A stretch of DNA of 64,000 nucleotides from Terriglobia bacterium (GTDB lineage Bacteria > Acidobacteriota > Terriglobia > Terriglobales > Acidobacteriaceae): assembly GCA_020073465.1 (NCBI GenBank), contig JAIQFC010000002.1, positions 186,001 through 250,000 of the forward strand, given 5' to 3'. Shown piece after piece: positions 8,972-16,815 of this stretch; within the stretch, counting starts at the first letter, position 1; each line of letters opens with the position of its first letter. A program made the position numbers and the translations under genes. The notes beneath the pieces are model-generated. The model searched no databases. It worked only from the letters and a program-made list of their open reading frames with translations, and had not been told where the DNA came from.

Positions 8972-10881
8972 TGCGGCCGCGATATCAATTTGCGAGTCTG
9001 ATGATCGTGCTCACCGCAGGAAACCTGCTGGCACAGGTTACCGGAGACGTAATTGGAGTCCACAATCTGGGGCCGGGAAGCAAGTCTCCGGTGACCGGAG
9101 CGCGGCCGGACTTTTGCCTCTACTGCCATGCTCCGCATTCCGGCATCGGGGGCAGAACGCCGCTGTGGAATCAAACGCTGTCCACCCAGGTCTATACGAC
9201 TTATACGAGCACCACCGAGCAGAACAAGGGCGCACAACCGGTTTCGGGCGCTGACACCAGCCTCTGCTTAAGTTGCCACGATGGCACCGTCGCGCCCGGT
9301 ACGACGGCCGTCTTTGGCAACGTGACCACGAGTGGGGCCATGTACACCTCAGATATTCTTGGGACCAACCTGCAACCGTCGCATCCCGTCAGCCTTGCCC
9401 TGCCGCTGAAGGACTCGCCGGACCTGGTGGCATCATTGGTGCCGCAGGGAAAAACGGCCGATCCAACTGGGGCGGTGAGGCTGGTGCAAGGGAACATCGA
9501 ATGCACCAGCTGTCATAATCCGCACGTTCAGACAAAGGATGTGATCTCGCAGAACTTTCTGGTTCGGGATAGTTCCAACGGGCAGATGTGTCTGGCCTGC
9601 CATGATCCAACCCGCCAGACTCCGGGGCAGGTGAACATTCTGACCGGATGGCCGACCAGCATCCACGCTACGGCCTCCAACAAGGTAACGCCCCAGGCGA
9701 ATGTGGGAAGCTATCCGACCGTGTCCCAGGCGGCCTGCATTGGCTGTCATATGCCGCACAACGCGCCAGGCTCGTCGCGGTTGCTGCGCGGCGCCAATGA
9801 ACAGGATTGCCTGGCCTGCCACAGCGGAGGCTCCAATATCACGCCCGCGCCGCTGAGTGTGGCTGCCGAGTATGCGCAACCCAAGATCGGGCATCCTCTG
9901 CCTTCGGCGAACAACCAGCACGACGCTTCCGAAGCTGCTCTTCTCAATACGAACCGGCATGCCACCTGCGTAGACTGCCATAATGCGCACTCGTCGATTA
10001 ACGTCGCGACCTTCACGCCACCGCCAGCGGTACGGCTGTCCCAGAGCGGCGTCACTGGTATCAGCGCGACGGACGGCGTGACCGTTCTGAATCCTGCTGT
10101 CAATCAGTACGAAAACTGCCTGCGCTGCCACGGCACGAGCGCGGGAAAAGCGGGGAATGCAATCTTCGGATATCTGCCGATACGCGCGGTGTCTGCCGGA
10201 GATCCGCTGAACCTGATTCCTCAATTCGCCAACACGGCGTCTTCCAGTCATCCCGTGATGCATGTACGCAGCAGCTTGTTTCCACAGCCCAGCCTGATTC
10301 CGAACATGCTGAATCTCGATGGGGTCACGCAGGGACGGGCGATGGGTACGCAGCTGTTCTGCACCGACTGCCACAATAGCGATGACGCTCGTGAGTTCGG
10401 CGGCACGGGCCCCAACGGTCCGCACGGCTCCAAGTGGACGCACATCCTCGAGCGGCAATACCTGTTTAGCCAGGCGCCCGCGCCGGGGCAGATGATTACC
10501 AACTTGTATCCCACGCCCGATCTAAGCGTGAACGGACCTTACGCGCTGTGTGGAAAGTGTCACGACCTGCCGAACCAGATTCTGAGAGACACCAGCTTCA
10601 AGGAGCACGCAGAGCACATCAATACCGGGTTCAGCTGCTCGGTGTGCCACACCGCTCATGGCATGGGTGCGACCAGCGCAACCATCAGCGGCGAACGGCT
10701 GGTGAATTTTGACGTTGGTGTCGTGGCGCAGAATGGGGCCACGCCGATCTCTTATAGCCGGGCTGCCAATACCTGCGTGCTCGCTTGCCATGGCGCTGCT
10801 CACAATCCGGACGGCACTGTGACCCCCGCCGCAACTCCTACCAAGATACAAGGCAGTCCTCCGGTGCGAATCCTGAAATAG
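8971..10881 (+). CDS. Large multihaem cytochrome c (11 CXXCH plus one CX3CH)
   Basis: This is a 636-residue protein with a GTG start, one base overlap with the upstream NHL gene, and a signal peptide (ASLMIVLTAGNLLAQ). Haem sites in order: CLYCHAPHSG, CLSCHDG, CTSCHNPH, CLACHDP, CIGCHMPH, CLACHSG, CVDCHNAH, CLRCHG, CTDCHN, CGKCHD, CSVCHTAH and finally CVLACHG, a CX3CH variant. Long Ser/Thr/Asn/Pro-rich spacers separate the sites, unlike the compact 16-haem protein at the start of the cassette, which suggests a surface-exposed terminal reductase. It resembles the tetrahaem gene at its N-terminus. It ends the cassette; no terminator is evident. Confidence 0.9.
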   Translation: MRPRYQFASLMIVLTAGNLLAQVTGDVIGVHNLGPGSKSPVTGARPDFCLYCHAPHSGIGGRTPLWNQTLSTQVYTTYTSTTEQNKGAQPVSGADTSLCLSCHDGTVAPGTTAVFGNVTTSGAMYTSDILGTNLQPSHPVSLALPLKDSPDLVASLVPQGKTADPTGAVRLVQGNIECTSCHNPHVQTKDVISQNFLVRDSSNGQMCLACHDPTRQTPGQVNILTGWPTSIHATASNKVTPQANVGSYPTVSQAACIGCHMPHNAPGSSRLLRGANEQDCLACHSGGSNITPAPLSVAAEYAQPKIGHPLPSANNQHDASEAALLNTNRHATCVDCHNAHSSINVATFTPPPAVRLSQSGVTGISATDGVTVLNPAVNQYENCLRCHGTSAGKAGNAIFGYLPIRAVSAGDPLNLIPQFANTASSSHPVMHVRSSLFPQPSLIPNMLNLDGVTQGRAMGTQLFCTDCHNSDDAREFGGTGPNGPHGSKWTHILERQYLFSQAPAPGQMITNLYPTPDLSVNGPYALCGKCHDLPNQILRDTSFKEHAEHINTGFSCSVCHTAHGMGATSATISGERLVNFDVGVVAQNGATPISYSRAANTCVLACHGAAHNPDGTVTPAATPTKIQGSPPVRILK

Positions 10882-10982
10882 GCGCATTGTGTCGGCTGCT
10901 TACTGATGCAGGCACACGCCGCCGGGACCGGAGTCCGTCCGAGTGGGACCGGGAAAGCGCGGTCTCTAGTTGTTTATGACTC

Positions 10983-11441
10983 TTAGCGACTATTCGTCAG
11001 GAGCGCCGGACCCAGGTGCTGGCGCGATGGCTGAGCCGCTTCCTCTTCTTCGGCCCGCTGGTGGGCGCGATCCCATTCTGCCCGCAGGACCATCTCTTTG
11101 ATGTGGAAACGTGATTCGTGTCGGGCATCGTCAACCCGAATCAGCAACTCATTCTTCTGCAGGTGGTACTTGGTGTACTCGGCCAGCGGGATCAGCTGAT
11201 CCGAACTCTTTCCCACGATCAGGTAGACCACCTTCTCTGTGACTAGGACATATTCCGGACACAGTTCGCCCGTCTGAACCCGTCCCGACCCGGACATTGC
11301 GGCCATCCATCCGTGCTGTGCGCCAATGCACTCGGCCATACGCATACGGACGATGGTTCCTTCCTGGTGAGTGCGGGTCTGCGCGACGGTGGAGACGGTC
11401 ACACTCGCGAACAAGAGCAGCAACAACACAGCGCGTTTCAT
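10983..11441 (-). CDS. Hypothetical small secreted protein
   Basis: This 152-residue protein has a signal peptide (AVLLLLLFASVTVSTVAQ), a compact middle region with two cysteines (AECIGAQHGW, ELCPEYVL) and a charged Glu-rich stretch (RAEEEEAAQ) near the C-terminus. I do not recognise the family. It is 10 bases downstream of the VWFA gene on the same strand, so the two are probably co-transcribed. Confidence 0.72.
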   Translation of the reverse strand: MKRAVLLLLLFASVTVSTVAQTRTHQEGTIVRMRMAECIGAQHGWMAAMSGSGRVQTGELCPEYVLVTEKVVYLIVGKSSDQLIPLAEYTKYHLQKNELLIRVDDARHESRFHIKEMVLRAEWDRAHQRAEEEEAAQPSRQHLGPALLTNSR

Positions 11442-11451
11442 AGGCCCCCAA

Positions 11452-12366
11452 TTACCGGACAGTGCCGGGATAGTAGTAACCGCCTTGGCAGCGGAATGTC
11501 AGGTTCAGGTTGTGAGTGGGAAGGATGCGGACGTTGTGATAACCAGCCGCGCGGCTCGGCAGTTGATAGGTGACGGTGTAGGTTGCGTGGAAGTCTTCGA
11601 GCACCGCATTCAGAACTTTGCCGGCGTCGTCTACTGTGTAGTAGCGGCCACCGGTGGCGTTCGCGAATCTCCGAAGAACGGACTCTCCGCCGGAACTCGA
11701 ACTGGCCGTAGCAACAGCGTAGATCTGGATTTCGTTCGCCATCGCCGCCTGCAACGCGTCGGCAGCGGCATGTTGGCTGATGGTGTCCTCACCGTCGGAA
11801 AGCAGAATGAGTACCTTCCGGGCATGGGCGTCCGCCCGTTGCGCAAGCAAGTCCACCGCGAAAACAACGCTGTCGTACAGCGGCGTCAATCCCTCCGGCC
11901 GCGCTGGAAGCTGCCCGGAGGCATGCCCTGTCCGGCAGTTTCCCGCGCAGGCGAGCGTAGGCCGTTGACGTTGGAAGGACACGATCGAGAAATTCTCTTC
12001 CGGTACACCCTGGGTTTGATTCACGAACCACGTAACGTTGGCAATCTCGCGGGGAAGCTGTGTGCGGATCGATCCGCTGGCGTCGACCAGGATTACGAGT
12101 TCGAGCCGGGTGAATTCGGCCCGCTGGAAACTGCGCGGATGACGGACGATCCGGTCTGTGTCAACAATGGCGAAATCACCCGCCTGGAGAGTGGCGATCC
12201 CGTGGTCGTTCTGATCGGTCGCAGAAAACGTCAGCTGCACCTCCGCCACGGTGGTGTGGTAGGTGGACTCGGGAGCATCTCCCGGGTTGCCAAGCGCGAG
12301 GCCGCAAGCGGTGAGGAACACCAGAGGGAGGGTCCAAGCGCGCCTGTTTGTGAGAGACACACCCAC
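11452..12366 (-). CDS. VWFA-domain protein, probable lipoprotein
   Basis: This 304-residue protein has a von Willebrand A domain with an intact MIDAS metal site: DASGS (DxSxS), a Thr in GLTPLYD, and an Asp in LLSDGEDT. The N-terminus (WTLPLVFLTACG) has a plausible lipobox, so it may be membrane-anchored facing the periplasm. It belongs to a secreted VWFA-related type that is frequent in Acidobacteriota. Role unknown, likely adhesion or protein-protein contact. It is followed closely by the small secreted gene. Confidence 0.82.
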   Translation of the reverse strand: MGVSLTNRRAWTLPLVFLTACGLALGNPGDAPESTYHTTVAEVQLTFSATDQNDHGIATLQAGDFAIVDTDRIVRHPRSFQRAEFTRLELVILVDASGSIRTQLPREIANVTWFVNQTQGVPEENFSIVSFQRQRPTLACAGNCRTGHASGQLPARPEGLTPLYDSVVFAVDLLAQRADAHARKVLILLSDGEDTISQHAAADALQAAMANEIQIYAVATASSSSGGESVLRRFANATGGRYYTVDDAGKVLNAVLEDFHATYTVTYQLPSRAAGYHNVRILPTHNLNLTFRCQGGYYYPGTVR

Positions 12367-12549
12367 ACCGAGAACATCGGCCTTCGGTGCAAAACTTTAG
12401 GCTCTGGCGCGACCGTGAGTACTACGTTCGGGAGGGTTACTGTGTGTGTCCTTCCGGCGAAAGCACGCCGGTCGGGTTGTTCTCTGAGACTCCTATAACC
12501 TTCTGTGACCGTGTCCAGCGAATACGCCTCTCATCGAGCGAAAAAGCCG

Positions 12550-13221
12550 CTATTGGGCTGAGGACTGGGCCGCTGTTCCGGGCTTCACGCCGGCATGCTT
12601 CTTTGCCTGGGCCATCAACTGCTCGACTTTGTCTCTGGCTTCGTAGTTTGGATTCGTATCCAGCAACTTCTGCCAAGCCGCTACAGCGCCGTCGATGTCC
12701 ATCTTTCCCTGCCACTTCACGATCCCCAGGTTGAAGAGCGTATTCGGTTTCTGCGGTTCGTAGGTGAGAGCCTTGTTGAATTCGTCGATCGCGGTGTCGG
12801 GGTTACCCAGATACCAGTAGGCGGTCGCCATGTCGGTCCGAATCGCCGCATCCGATGGCCGGGACTTCAGCGCGCGCTGGTAATACTCGATCGCCGGCTG
12901 GTATTGCTGTGCGTCGTAGTAGAAGTTTCCTATGCTGGCCAGCAGTTCCGCATTGTTGGGATCGCTTTTCAGTTTCTCAAGTAACGGCGCTGCCTGCACG
13001 TCCGCCATTCTCTTGAGTTGATCGGGCGTGGGCTGGGCGCCTGCGTCCATCGACACCGGCGGGGCCGCACTTGCGCTGTTTACTGGCGCCGCGGATGCCG
13101 GAGACTGCGACCCACGAAACAACCATCCGCCCCCTACTCCTACAAGCAGGCAGATTACAGCCAGCGTGTACGCTTGCACGCCGGTCCAGTTCTCGGAAGC
13201 TGCGTTCTTCTGATCTGACAT
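12550..13221 (-). CDS. TPR protein with N-terminal membrane anchor (paralogue 1)
   Basis: This 223-residue protein has a short cytoplasmic tail, a transmembrane helix (AYTLAVICLLVGVGGGWLF), a Pro/Ala/Ser linker, then TPR helices from about residue 85 (LLASIGNFYYDAQQYQPAIEYYQRAL and following repeats). It shares its plan and many residues with the next gene: MSD start, xxxAV.CL.VG...G.LFRGS.SP, and tails with NPNYEARDKVEQL versus NPKLADDKKVEVQKL. The gap between the two is 13 bases. Tandem duplication is likely. TPR anchors scaffold complexes; the partner is unknown. Confidence 0.82.
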   Translation of the reverse strand: MSDQKNAASENWTGVQAYTLAVICLLVGVGGGWLFRGSQSPASAAPVNSASAAPPVSMDAGAQPTPDQLKRMADVQAAPLLEKLKSDPNNAELLASIGNFYYDAQQYQPAIEYYQRALKSRPSDAAIRTDMATAYWYLGNPDTAIDEFNKALTYEPQKPNTLFNLGIVKWQGKMDIDGAVAAWQKLLDTNPNYEARDKVEQLMAQAKKHAGVKPGTAAQSSAQ

Positions 13222-13234
13222 GGACTCGCACTCC

Positions 13235-13909
13235 TTATGGTTCTGCGCTGTTGTTCAGGCCACTATGCCGCTTCGCCTGGGCAATCAACTTCTGGACTTC
13301 GACCTTCTTGTCGTCGGCCAGCTTGGGATTCGATTTCAGCAACTGCTGCCAGGCGGCCACCGCCCCGCCCGCGTCCTTCTTTCCGTGCCACTTGATCATG
13401 CCGAGATTGAACAGGGAATTGGCATCCTTGGGGTCGTACTTCAGTGCCTGCTGCAACTGGCTGATGGCGCCGTCGATATCGCCTTCGTAGTACAGGCATG
13501 AGGCCAAATCCGCCCGCACCGCAACGTTCTTTGGATCGGCTTGCAGGGCCCTCTCGTAGTACGCAGCAGCTGCCTTGAACTGATGGGTCGCTTTGTAGAG
13601 TGTGCCGACCTGGTTCAGCAGCGCCGGATTATCAGGATCGGCCTTGAGTTTTTCCAGGAAGGGTTCGGCCTTCTTGTCGGCCATCTGCTTCATCTGCTCG
13701 AGGGTCGGCATCCCGCCCATGCCGGTACTTGCAGTAGCCGCCGCGGTCGCAGTGCCAATCGATGGCAGAGCGGGAGCATAAGGCGACTCTGAACCCCGAA
13801 ACAGATAGCCCAGCGCGAGCCCGACTGCCAGGCAGACGACTGCCATGGCGTAGGCGTGTGCGGGCTTCCACTGCGCTCCGACCTTAGAGGGGATCGATGG
13901 GTCGCTCAT
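13235..13909 (-). CDS. TPR protein with N-terminal membrane anchor (paralogue 2)
   Basis: This is about 224 residues if translation starts at the ATG ending at 13909 (MSDPSIP). That start matches the MSD start of its paralogue; a start 12 codons further upstream is possible. It has one transmembrane helix (AVVCLAVGLALGYLFRG), an Ala/Thr-rich linker, and then TPR units (LLNQVGTLYKATHQFKAAAAYYE and following). It is upstream of, and probably co-transcribed with, its paralogue. Function unknown. Confidence 0.8.
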   Translation of the reverse strand: MSDPSIPSKVGAQWKPAHAYAMAVVCLAVGLALGYLFRGSESPYAPALPSIGTATAAATASTGMGGMPTLEQMKQMADKKAEPFLEKLKADPDNPALLNQVGTLYKATHQFKAAAAYYERALQADPKNVAVRADLASCLYYEGDIDGAISQLQQALKYDPKDANSLFNLGMIKWHGKKDAGGAVAAWQQLLKSNPKLADDKKVEVQKLIAQAKRHSGLNNSAEP

Positions 13910-14200
13910 AGGAATCACAACAGCAAATCGCACGCAGACTGCCAATTGCGCGTATGCAGCGTCGTCCTAACTTGTGTCATTGCAGTCGCTTAGAGGGTCT
14001 CTGAGGAGGGTCCGCTGTCCGGGGACCAGTTGCTCGCGCCTTTCCGCGCAGCCCTTGGGCCATTTCCCCCTCCTCGACGGAGAATCTCAGCGGATGGGAA
14101 GGATCGAGACTGGCTTGCATCCGGCATTGTCTTGACGAAGCGTGCGTGCGGGTGTACCGTTCGCCTCCGCTGGCAAATTCCGACAATTGAGGAGGCTGTT

Positions 14201-15115
14201 ATGCAGCGGAAAGCTGTAGCTATGTTTGTGTTCGTGTTGCTTGGGGCGCTCGCTGTCGGTCAAGCTCAGCAGGCGCAAGAAGAATATCTCGATGTCGAAA
14301 CCGTACAGGTAAAACCAGAGAAGCGGGCTGAATTCGATGCCATCGTGAGCAAGATGACGGCGGCGAACCGGAAGAACAAGGGCGACACATGGCTGACCAT
14401 GGAGTCCGTTTATGGACCGGGGAATCGGGTCAGCTTTATCAGCACCCGCCACAGCTATGCGGATGTGGAAGTGGGCATGGGAGCATTTGAGCAGGCGTTA
14501 CAGAAAACGTACGGAAAAGCGGGCAGTGAGAAGTTGTCGCAGGATTTCAGCCAATGTGTGATCAGTATGCGGTCTGAAATCCGGCGCCGGCGCTGGGACC
14601 TGAGCAGCAACACGCCCTCCGATCCGGAGGCGTTTGCCAAACTGGTCGCGGACTCTCGGTGGCTGCGCACGACGGCCGTCCATGTGAGGCCGGGAGAGGC
14701 CGCCACTTTCGAGGCGCTGTTGAAAGACGTGAAGGCTGCGCGCGAAAAGTCCTCTCCACCTCTGACCGTCCTGGTCTCTCAGGCCGTGGCCGGGCAGGAG
14801 GGTACCGTTTACTACGTCTCAACCCTGGAGAGTTCACTGGGCGGCTTTGACGCGATCCCGCCGATTCAGCAGACGCTGGGGGACGAGGGATACGCCAAGT
14901 TCCTGAAGGCGAATGCCGAGGCGGTTTCAGGCACGGAGACGGTCATCAATCGCTTCCTGCCCGATCTCAGCAACGCGCCCGAGCAGGTTGCTGCGGCCGC
15001 GCCGGATTTCTGGCGACCGAAGTCCACGGTGGCCGCTGCCAAGTCCGCCACGAAACCACCGGCAGTGAACGCCGCGGAAAAGGGCAAGATGGAGGACAAA
15101 GACAAGAAGCACTAG
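14201..15115 (+). CDS. Hypothetical secreted protein with two similar halves
   Basis: The ATG at 14201 has GAGGAGG eight bases upstream and gives 304 residues with a clean signal peptide (AVAMFVFVLLGALAVGQAQ). A start 57 codons upstream is open but lacks these features. Two halves show a similar pattern: VETVQVKPEKRAEFDAIV in the first and TAVHVRPGEAATFEALL in the second, as in ferredoxin-like ABM or NIPSNAP-type folds. The tail is Ala/Lys-rich. I do not recognise a characterised family. It is followed by a clear terminator. Confidence 0.72.
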   Translation: MQRKAVAMFVFVLLGALAVGQAQQAQEEYLDVETVQVKPEKRAEFDAIVSKMTAANRKNKGDTWLTMESVYGPGNRVSFISTRHSYADVEVGMGAFEQALQKTYGKAGSEKLSQDFSQCVISMRSEIRRRRWDLSSNTPSDPEAFAKLVADSRWLRTTAVHVRPGEAATFEALLKDVKAAREKSSPPLTVLVSQAVAGQEGTVYYVSTLESSLGGFDAIPPIQQTLGDEGYAKFLKANAEAVSGTETVINRFLPDLSNAPEQVAAAAPDFWRPKSTVAAAKSATKPPAVNAAEKGKMEDKDKKH

Positions 15116-15139
15116 TTGGCCGAGGTCGTAGATCGTCCA

Positions 15140-15166
15140 GGGGGCATCCGTGCCCCCTTTCCTTTT
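15140..15166 (+). terminator. Rho-independent terminator after the 304-aa secreted protein gene
   Basis: GGGGGCA, loop TCCG, TGCCCCC, followed by TTTCCTTTT. It lies 24 bases after the stop at 15115 and just before the convergent Fur gene. Confidence 0.75.
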
Positions 15167-15187
15167 GCCTGCAGTGACCCTCGTCTA

Positions 15188-15661
15188 CTAGTTGTGAGCC
15201 ATGGGGCGGGCGGCTTTGTCCCTGAATCTCGATGCGTGGCTGCAACTCCGGCAAAGCCCTACGAACTCAACCAGGTGATATTCGAAGCTGGCTCCGTGGG
15301 GCAGGTCGGTGTTTGCAGGGCGCGCTAGTTCGGTGTGCTTTTCCAGATCGAAGACGCGGCGGCACACTCTGCATACGAAATGATCGTGCGGGGTGGATGC
15401 CGATTCGATTCTCCGGCTTCCGTAGTTCGGGCTGATGTCCCGGATTATCCTGTGGTCCACGAATGTGTCGATATTCTTGTAAACCGTTGCCAGAGAAATG
15501 CCCGGAAGACTCCGCCGGACACGCTCAAATACTTCTTCTGGAGTGGGATTGTCACCCAAGGAAACGATCGTCTGAAAGATGAGATACCGCTGGTGCGTCG
15601 CGATGAAACCCGCGCGCCGGCAGAGGCTCTGGAACTCTTCGAAGGGAATCGTCTTACTCAT
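15188..15661 (-). CDS. Fur-family regulator, PerR-like
   Basis: This 157-residue Fur-family protein has a winged-helix DNA-binding region (TPEEVFERVRRSLPGISLATVYKNIDTF) and a metal-binding dimerisation half with HDHFVCRVCRRVFD and GLCRSCS, the two CXXC pairs of the structural zinc site. Such proteins sense Fe/Mn or peroxide. It overlaps the ferredoxin gene by four bases (ATGA) and is downstream of a Dps-like gene, opposite an OxyR gene. That context favours a peroxide-sensing (PerR) rather than an iron-uptake role, but the distinction cannot be made from sequence alone. Confidence 0.88.
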   Translation of the reverse strand: MSKTIPFEEFQSLCRRAGFIATHQRYLIFQTIVSLGDNPTPEEVFERVRRSLPGISLATVYKNIDTFVDHRIIRDISPNYGSRRIESASTPHDHFVCRVCRRVFDLEKHTELARPANTDLPHGASFEYHLVEFVGLCRSCSHASRFRDKAARPMAHN

Positions 15662-16023
15662 ATCGATCCCTCACTCCACGAATACGGGGCCAGCAGTCCC
15701 TTCTGTTTGCGATGCTCGCGCATTTTCGGAGCCTGGTGAGTGCGAATGCGCAGATCCGATCGCGGCTTTCCGGTGCACAGCAAGACGAATCCCGCCTCGC
15801 GGTCTTCCGGGAAATAGGAGAGCGAATCCTTCTGATCGGCTTCTCCTCCGTTTTCCAGTCGTCCTGCACACGTCAGGCAATAGCCCTGATGACAGAGAGC
15901 GGGCAACTGAATGTCTGCGGAGAACGCCGCGTCCCAAATGTGCTCTTCCGCGCCAACCTCGATCGTGGCCTCGCGATCCGGCATCAGCAAAACGACCTTG
16001 AACGCTTCTGATTTTGGGTCCAT
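15658..16023 (-). CDS. 2Fe-2S ferredoxin, plant type
   Basis: This 121-residue protein has the chloroplast-type cluster pattern CHQGYCLTC (C-X4-C-X2-C) and a fourth cysteine in VLLCTGKP. It carries electrons, probably for a detoxification or ferritin reaction given its position between a Dps-like ferritin gene and PerR. Residues after about 95 (QAPKMREHRKQKG) form a basic tail beyond the usual fold. It overlaps the downstream Fur gene by four bases, so the two are translationally coupled. Confidence 0.88.
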   Translation of the reverse strand: MDPKSEAFKVVLLMPDREATIEVGAEEHIWDAAFSADIQLPALCHQGYCLTCAGRLENGGEADQKDSLSYFPEDREAGFVLLCTGKPRSDLRIRTHQAPKMREHRKQKGLLAPYSWSEGSI

Positions 16024-16034
16024 GCGTTTGTACC

Positions 16035-16070
16035 GTGATCCTGCCTGACCAGGGAGCCAGGCAGGATCAC
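16035..16070 (-). repeat. Perfect 13-bp hairpin between the ferritin-like and ferredoxin genes
   Basis: GTGATCCTGCCTG (16035-16047) pairs with CAGGCAGGATCAC (16058-16070) around a 10-base loop. It sits in the 59-base gap after the ferritin-like gene and 11 bases before the ferredoxin start, with no T tract on either strand. It may slow decay or reduce read-through into the ferredoxin and PerR genes rather than terminate fully. Confidence 0.6.
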
Positions 16071-16082
16071 GTGAGATGGAGT

Positions 16083-16703
16083 TTACGGGTTGTAGAAGCC
16101 GGCGTTCTTGCTGTAGGGGGCATGACCCGGATCTCCGCGGCGGAAGTGCCCGGAGGGAATGCTCTTCCCGTCACGCTCGTGGGCCAGCAACTCGATGAAC
16201 CAGGCTTCGTGCTCGATCTCTTCGTTGAGAATGCGCGAAGCCATGTCGTAGGTGCGTGGGTCTTTGCCGAAAGTTATGTCGCAGATTTCGATCCAGCTGC
16301 GGATGGCACAGCGCTCCGACTCCAGCAACAGAGTGAGGATATTCACAGCCGTAGGCGGATCCGGCAACTTCGCGGCCTTGCAGCCGGCCTGATCGTGGAA
16401 CGCGGGCAGGTCGTTGGGCAGTTCTCCACCCAGTTCATAAATGCGAGGCACGATCAACTCCCAGTGAGCGCGATCTTCCAGACGAGCGTCTTCGCAAATC
16501 TCTTTGTAGTCTTCGTGACCTGCAAGATGCATTCTTAGGATGGTGTAGTAGTAGTAGGTGCTGGCAAATTCTGCGGCGGCATTCGCGATCAACATCTTGA
16601 TGAGTTTGTCTACGTCGACGCCTCGTGCCTTGATCACTTCGACCCCGACACGCTGGGTGACGTCGCCGGCTTTGACGACAGGAACTTTTTGCTTGTCTGC
16701 CAT
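16083..16703 (-). CDS. Dps-like (DPSL) ferritin-like protein
   Basis: Starting at the ATG ending at 16703 (GAGGAGGAAG ribosome binding site upstream) gives about 206 residues. A longer ORF starts 14 codons earlier but has no such site. The four-helix ferritin fold has carboxylate/His ligands visible in [26 protein letters not shown] and NEEIEHEAW. Cysteines near the site (AGCKAAK, ESERC, EIC) resemble the Dps-like thioferritins. It likely oxidises and stores iron while consuming peroxide. It heads a DPSL, ferredoxin, PerR unit and is divergent from OxyR. Confidence 0.82.
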   Translation of the reverse strand: MADKQKVPVVKAGDVTQRVGVEVIKARGVDVDKLIKMLIANAAAEFASTYYYYTILRMHLAGHEDYKEICEDARLEDRAHWELIVPRIYELGGELPNDLPAFHDQAGCKAAKLPDPPTAVNILTLLLESERCAIRSWIEICDITFGKDPRTYDMASRILNEEIEHEAWFIELLAHERDGKSIPSGHFRRGDPGHAPYSKNAGFYNP

Positions 16704-16815
16704 GGACTTCCTCCTGCCCGTCACTCTAGCGCGTGGCCTCAGCATAGGTCTAAGATATAGTTTCTATCTTAGGCATAGCGTTTTCCTCTGATAGGAATTC
16801 TCTTGGCAAGACCTC
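16704..16815. promoter_or_regulatory. Shared DPSL/oxyR promoter region with a LysR/OxyR-type dyad
   Basis: The 112-base divergent region contains a perfect 8-base dyad, CTAAGATA (16750-16757) and TATCTTAG (16765-16772), with a 7-base spacer. It includes ATAG and CTAT elements typical of OxyR sites. The arrangement suits an OxyR that controls both directions. The exact OxyR consensus spacing is not fully met. Confidence 0.6.

Noticed and set aside
9433-10458. 341-residue minus-strand ORF antisense to the large cytochrome
   Set aside because: The plus strand has repeated haem motifs over the same range.
11371-12498. 375-residue plus-strand ORF over the VWFA gene
   Set aside because: The minus strand has an intact MIDAS motif and signal/lipobox, and this ORF has no domain.
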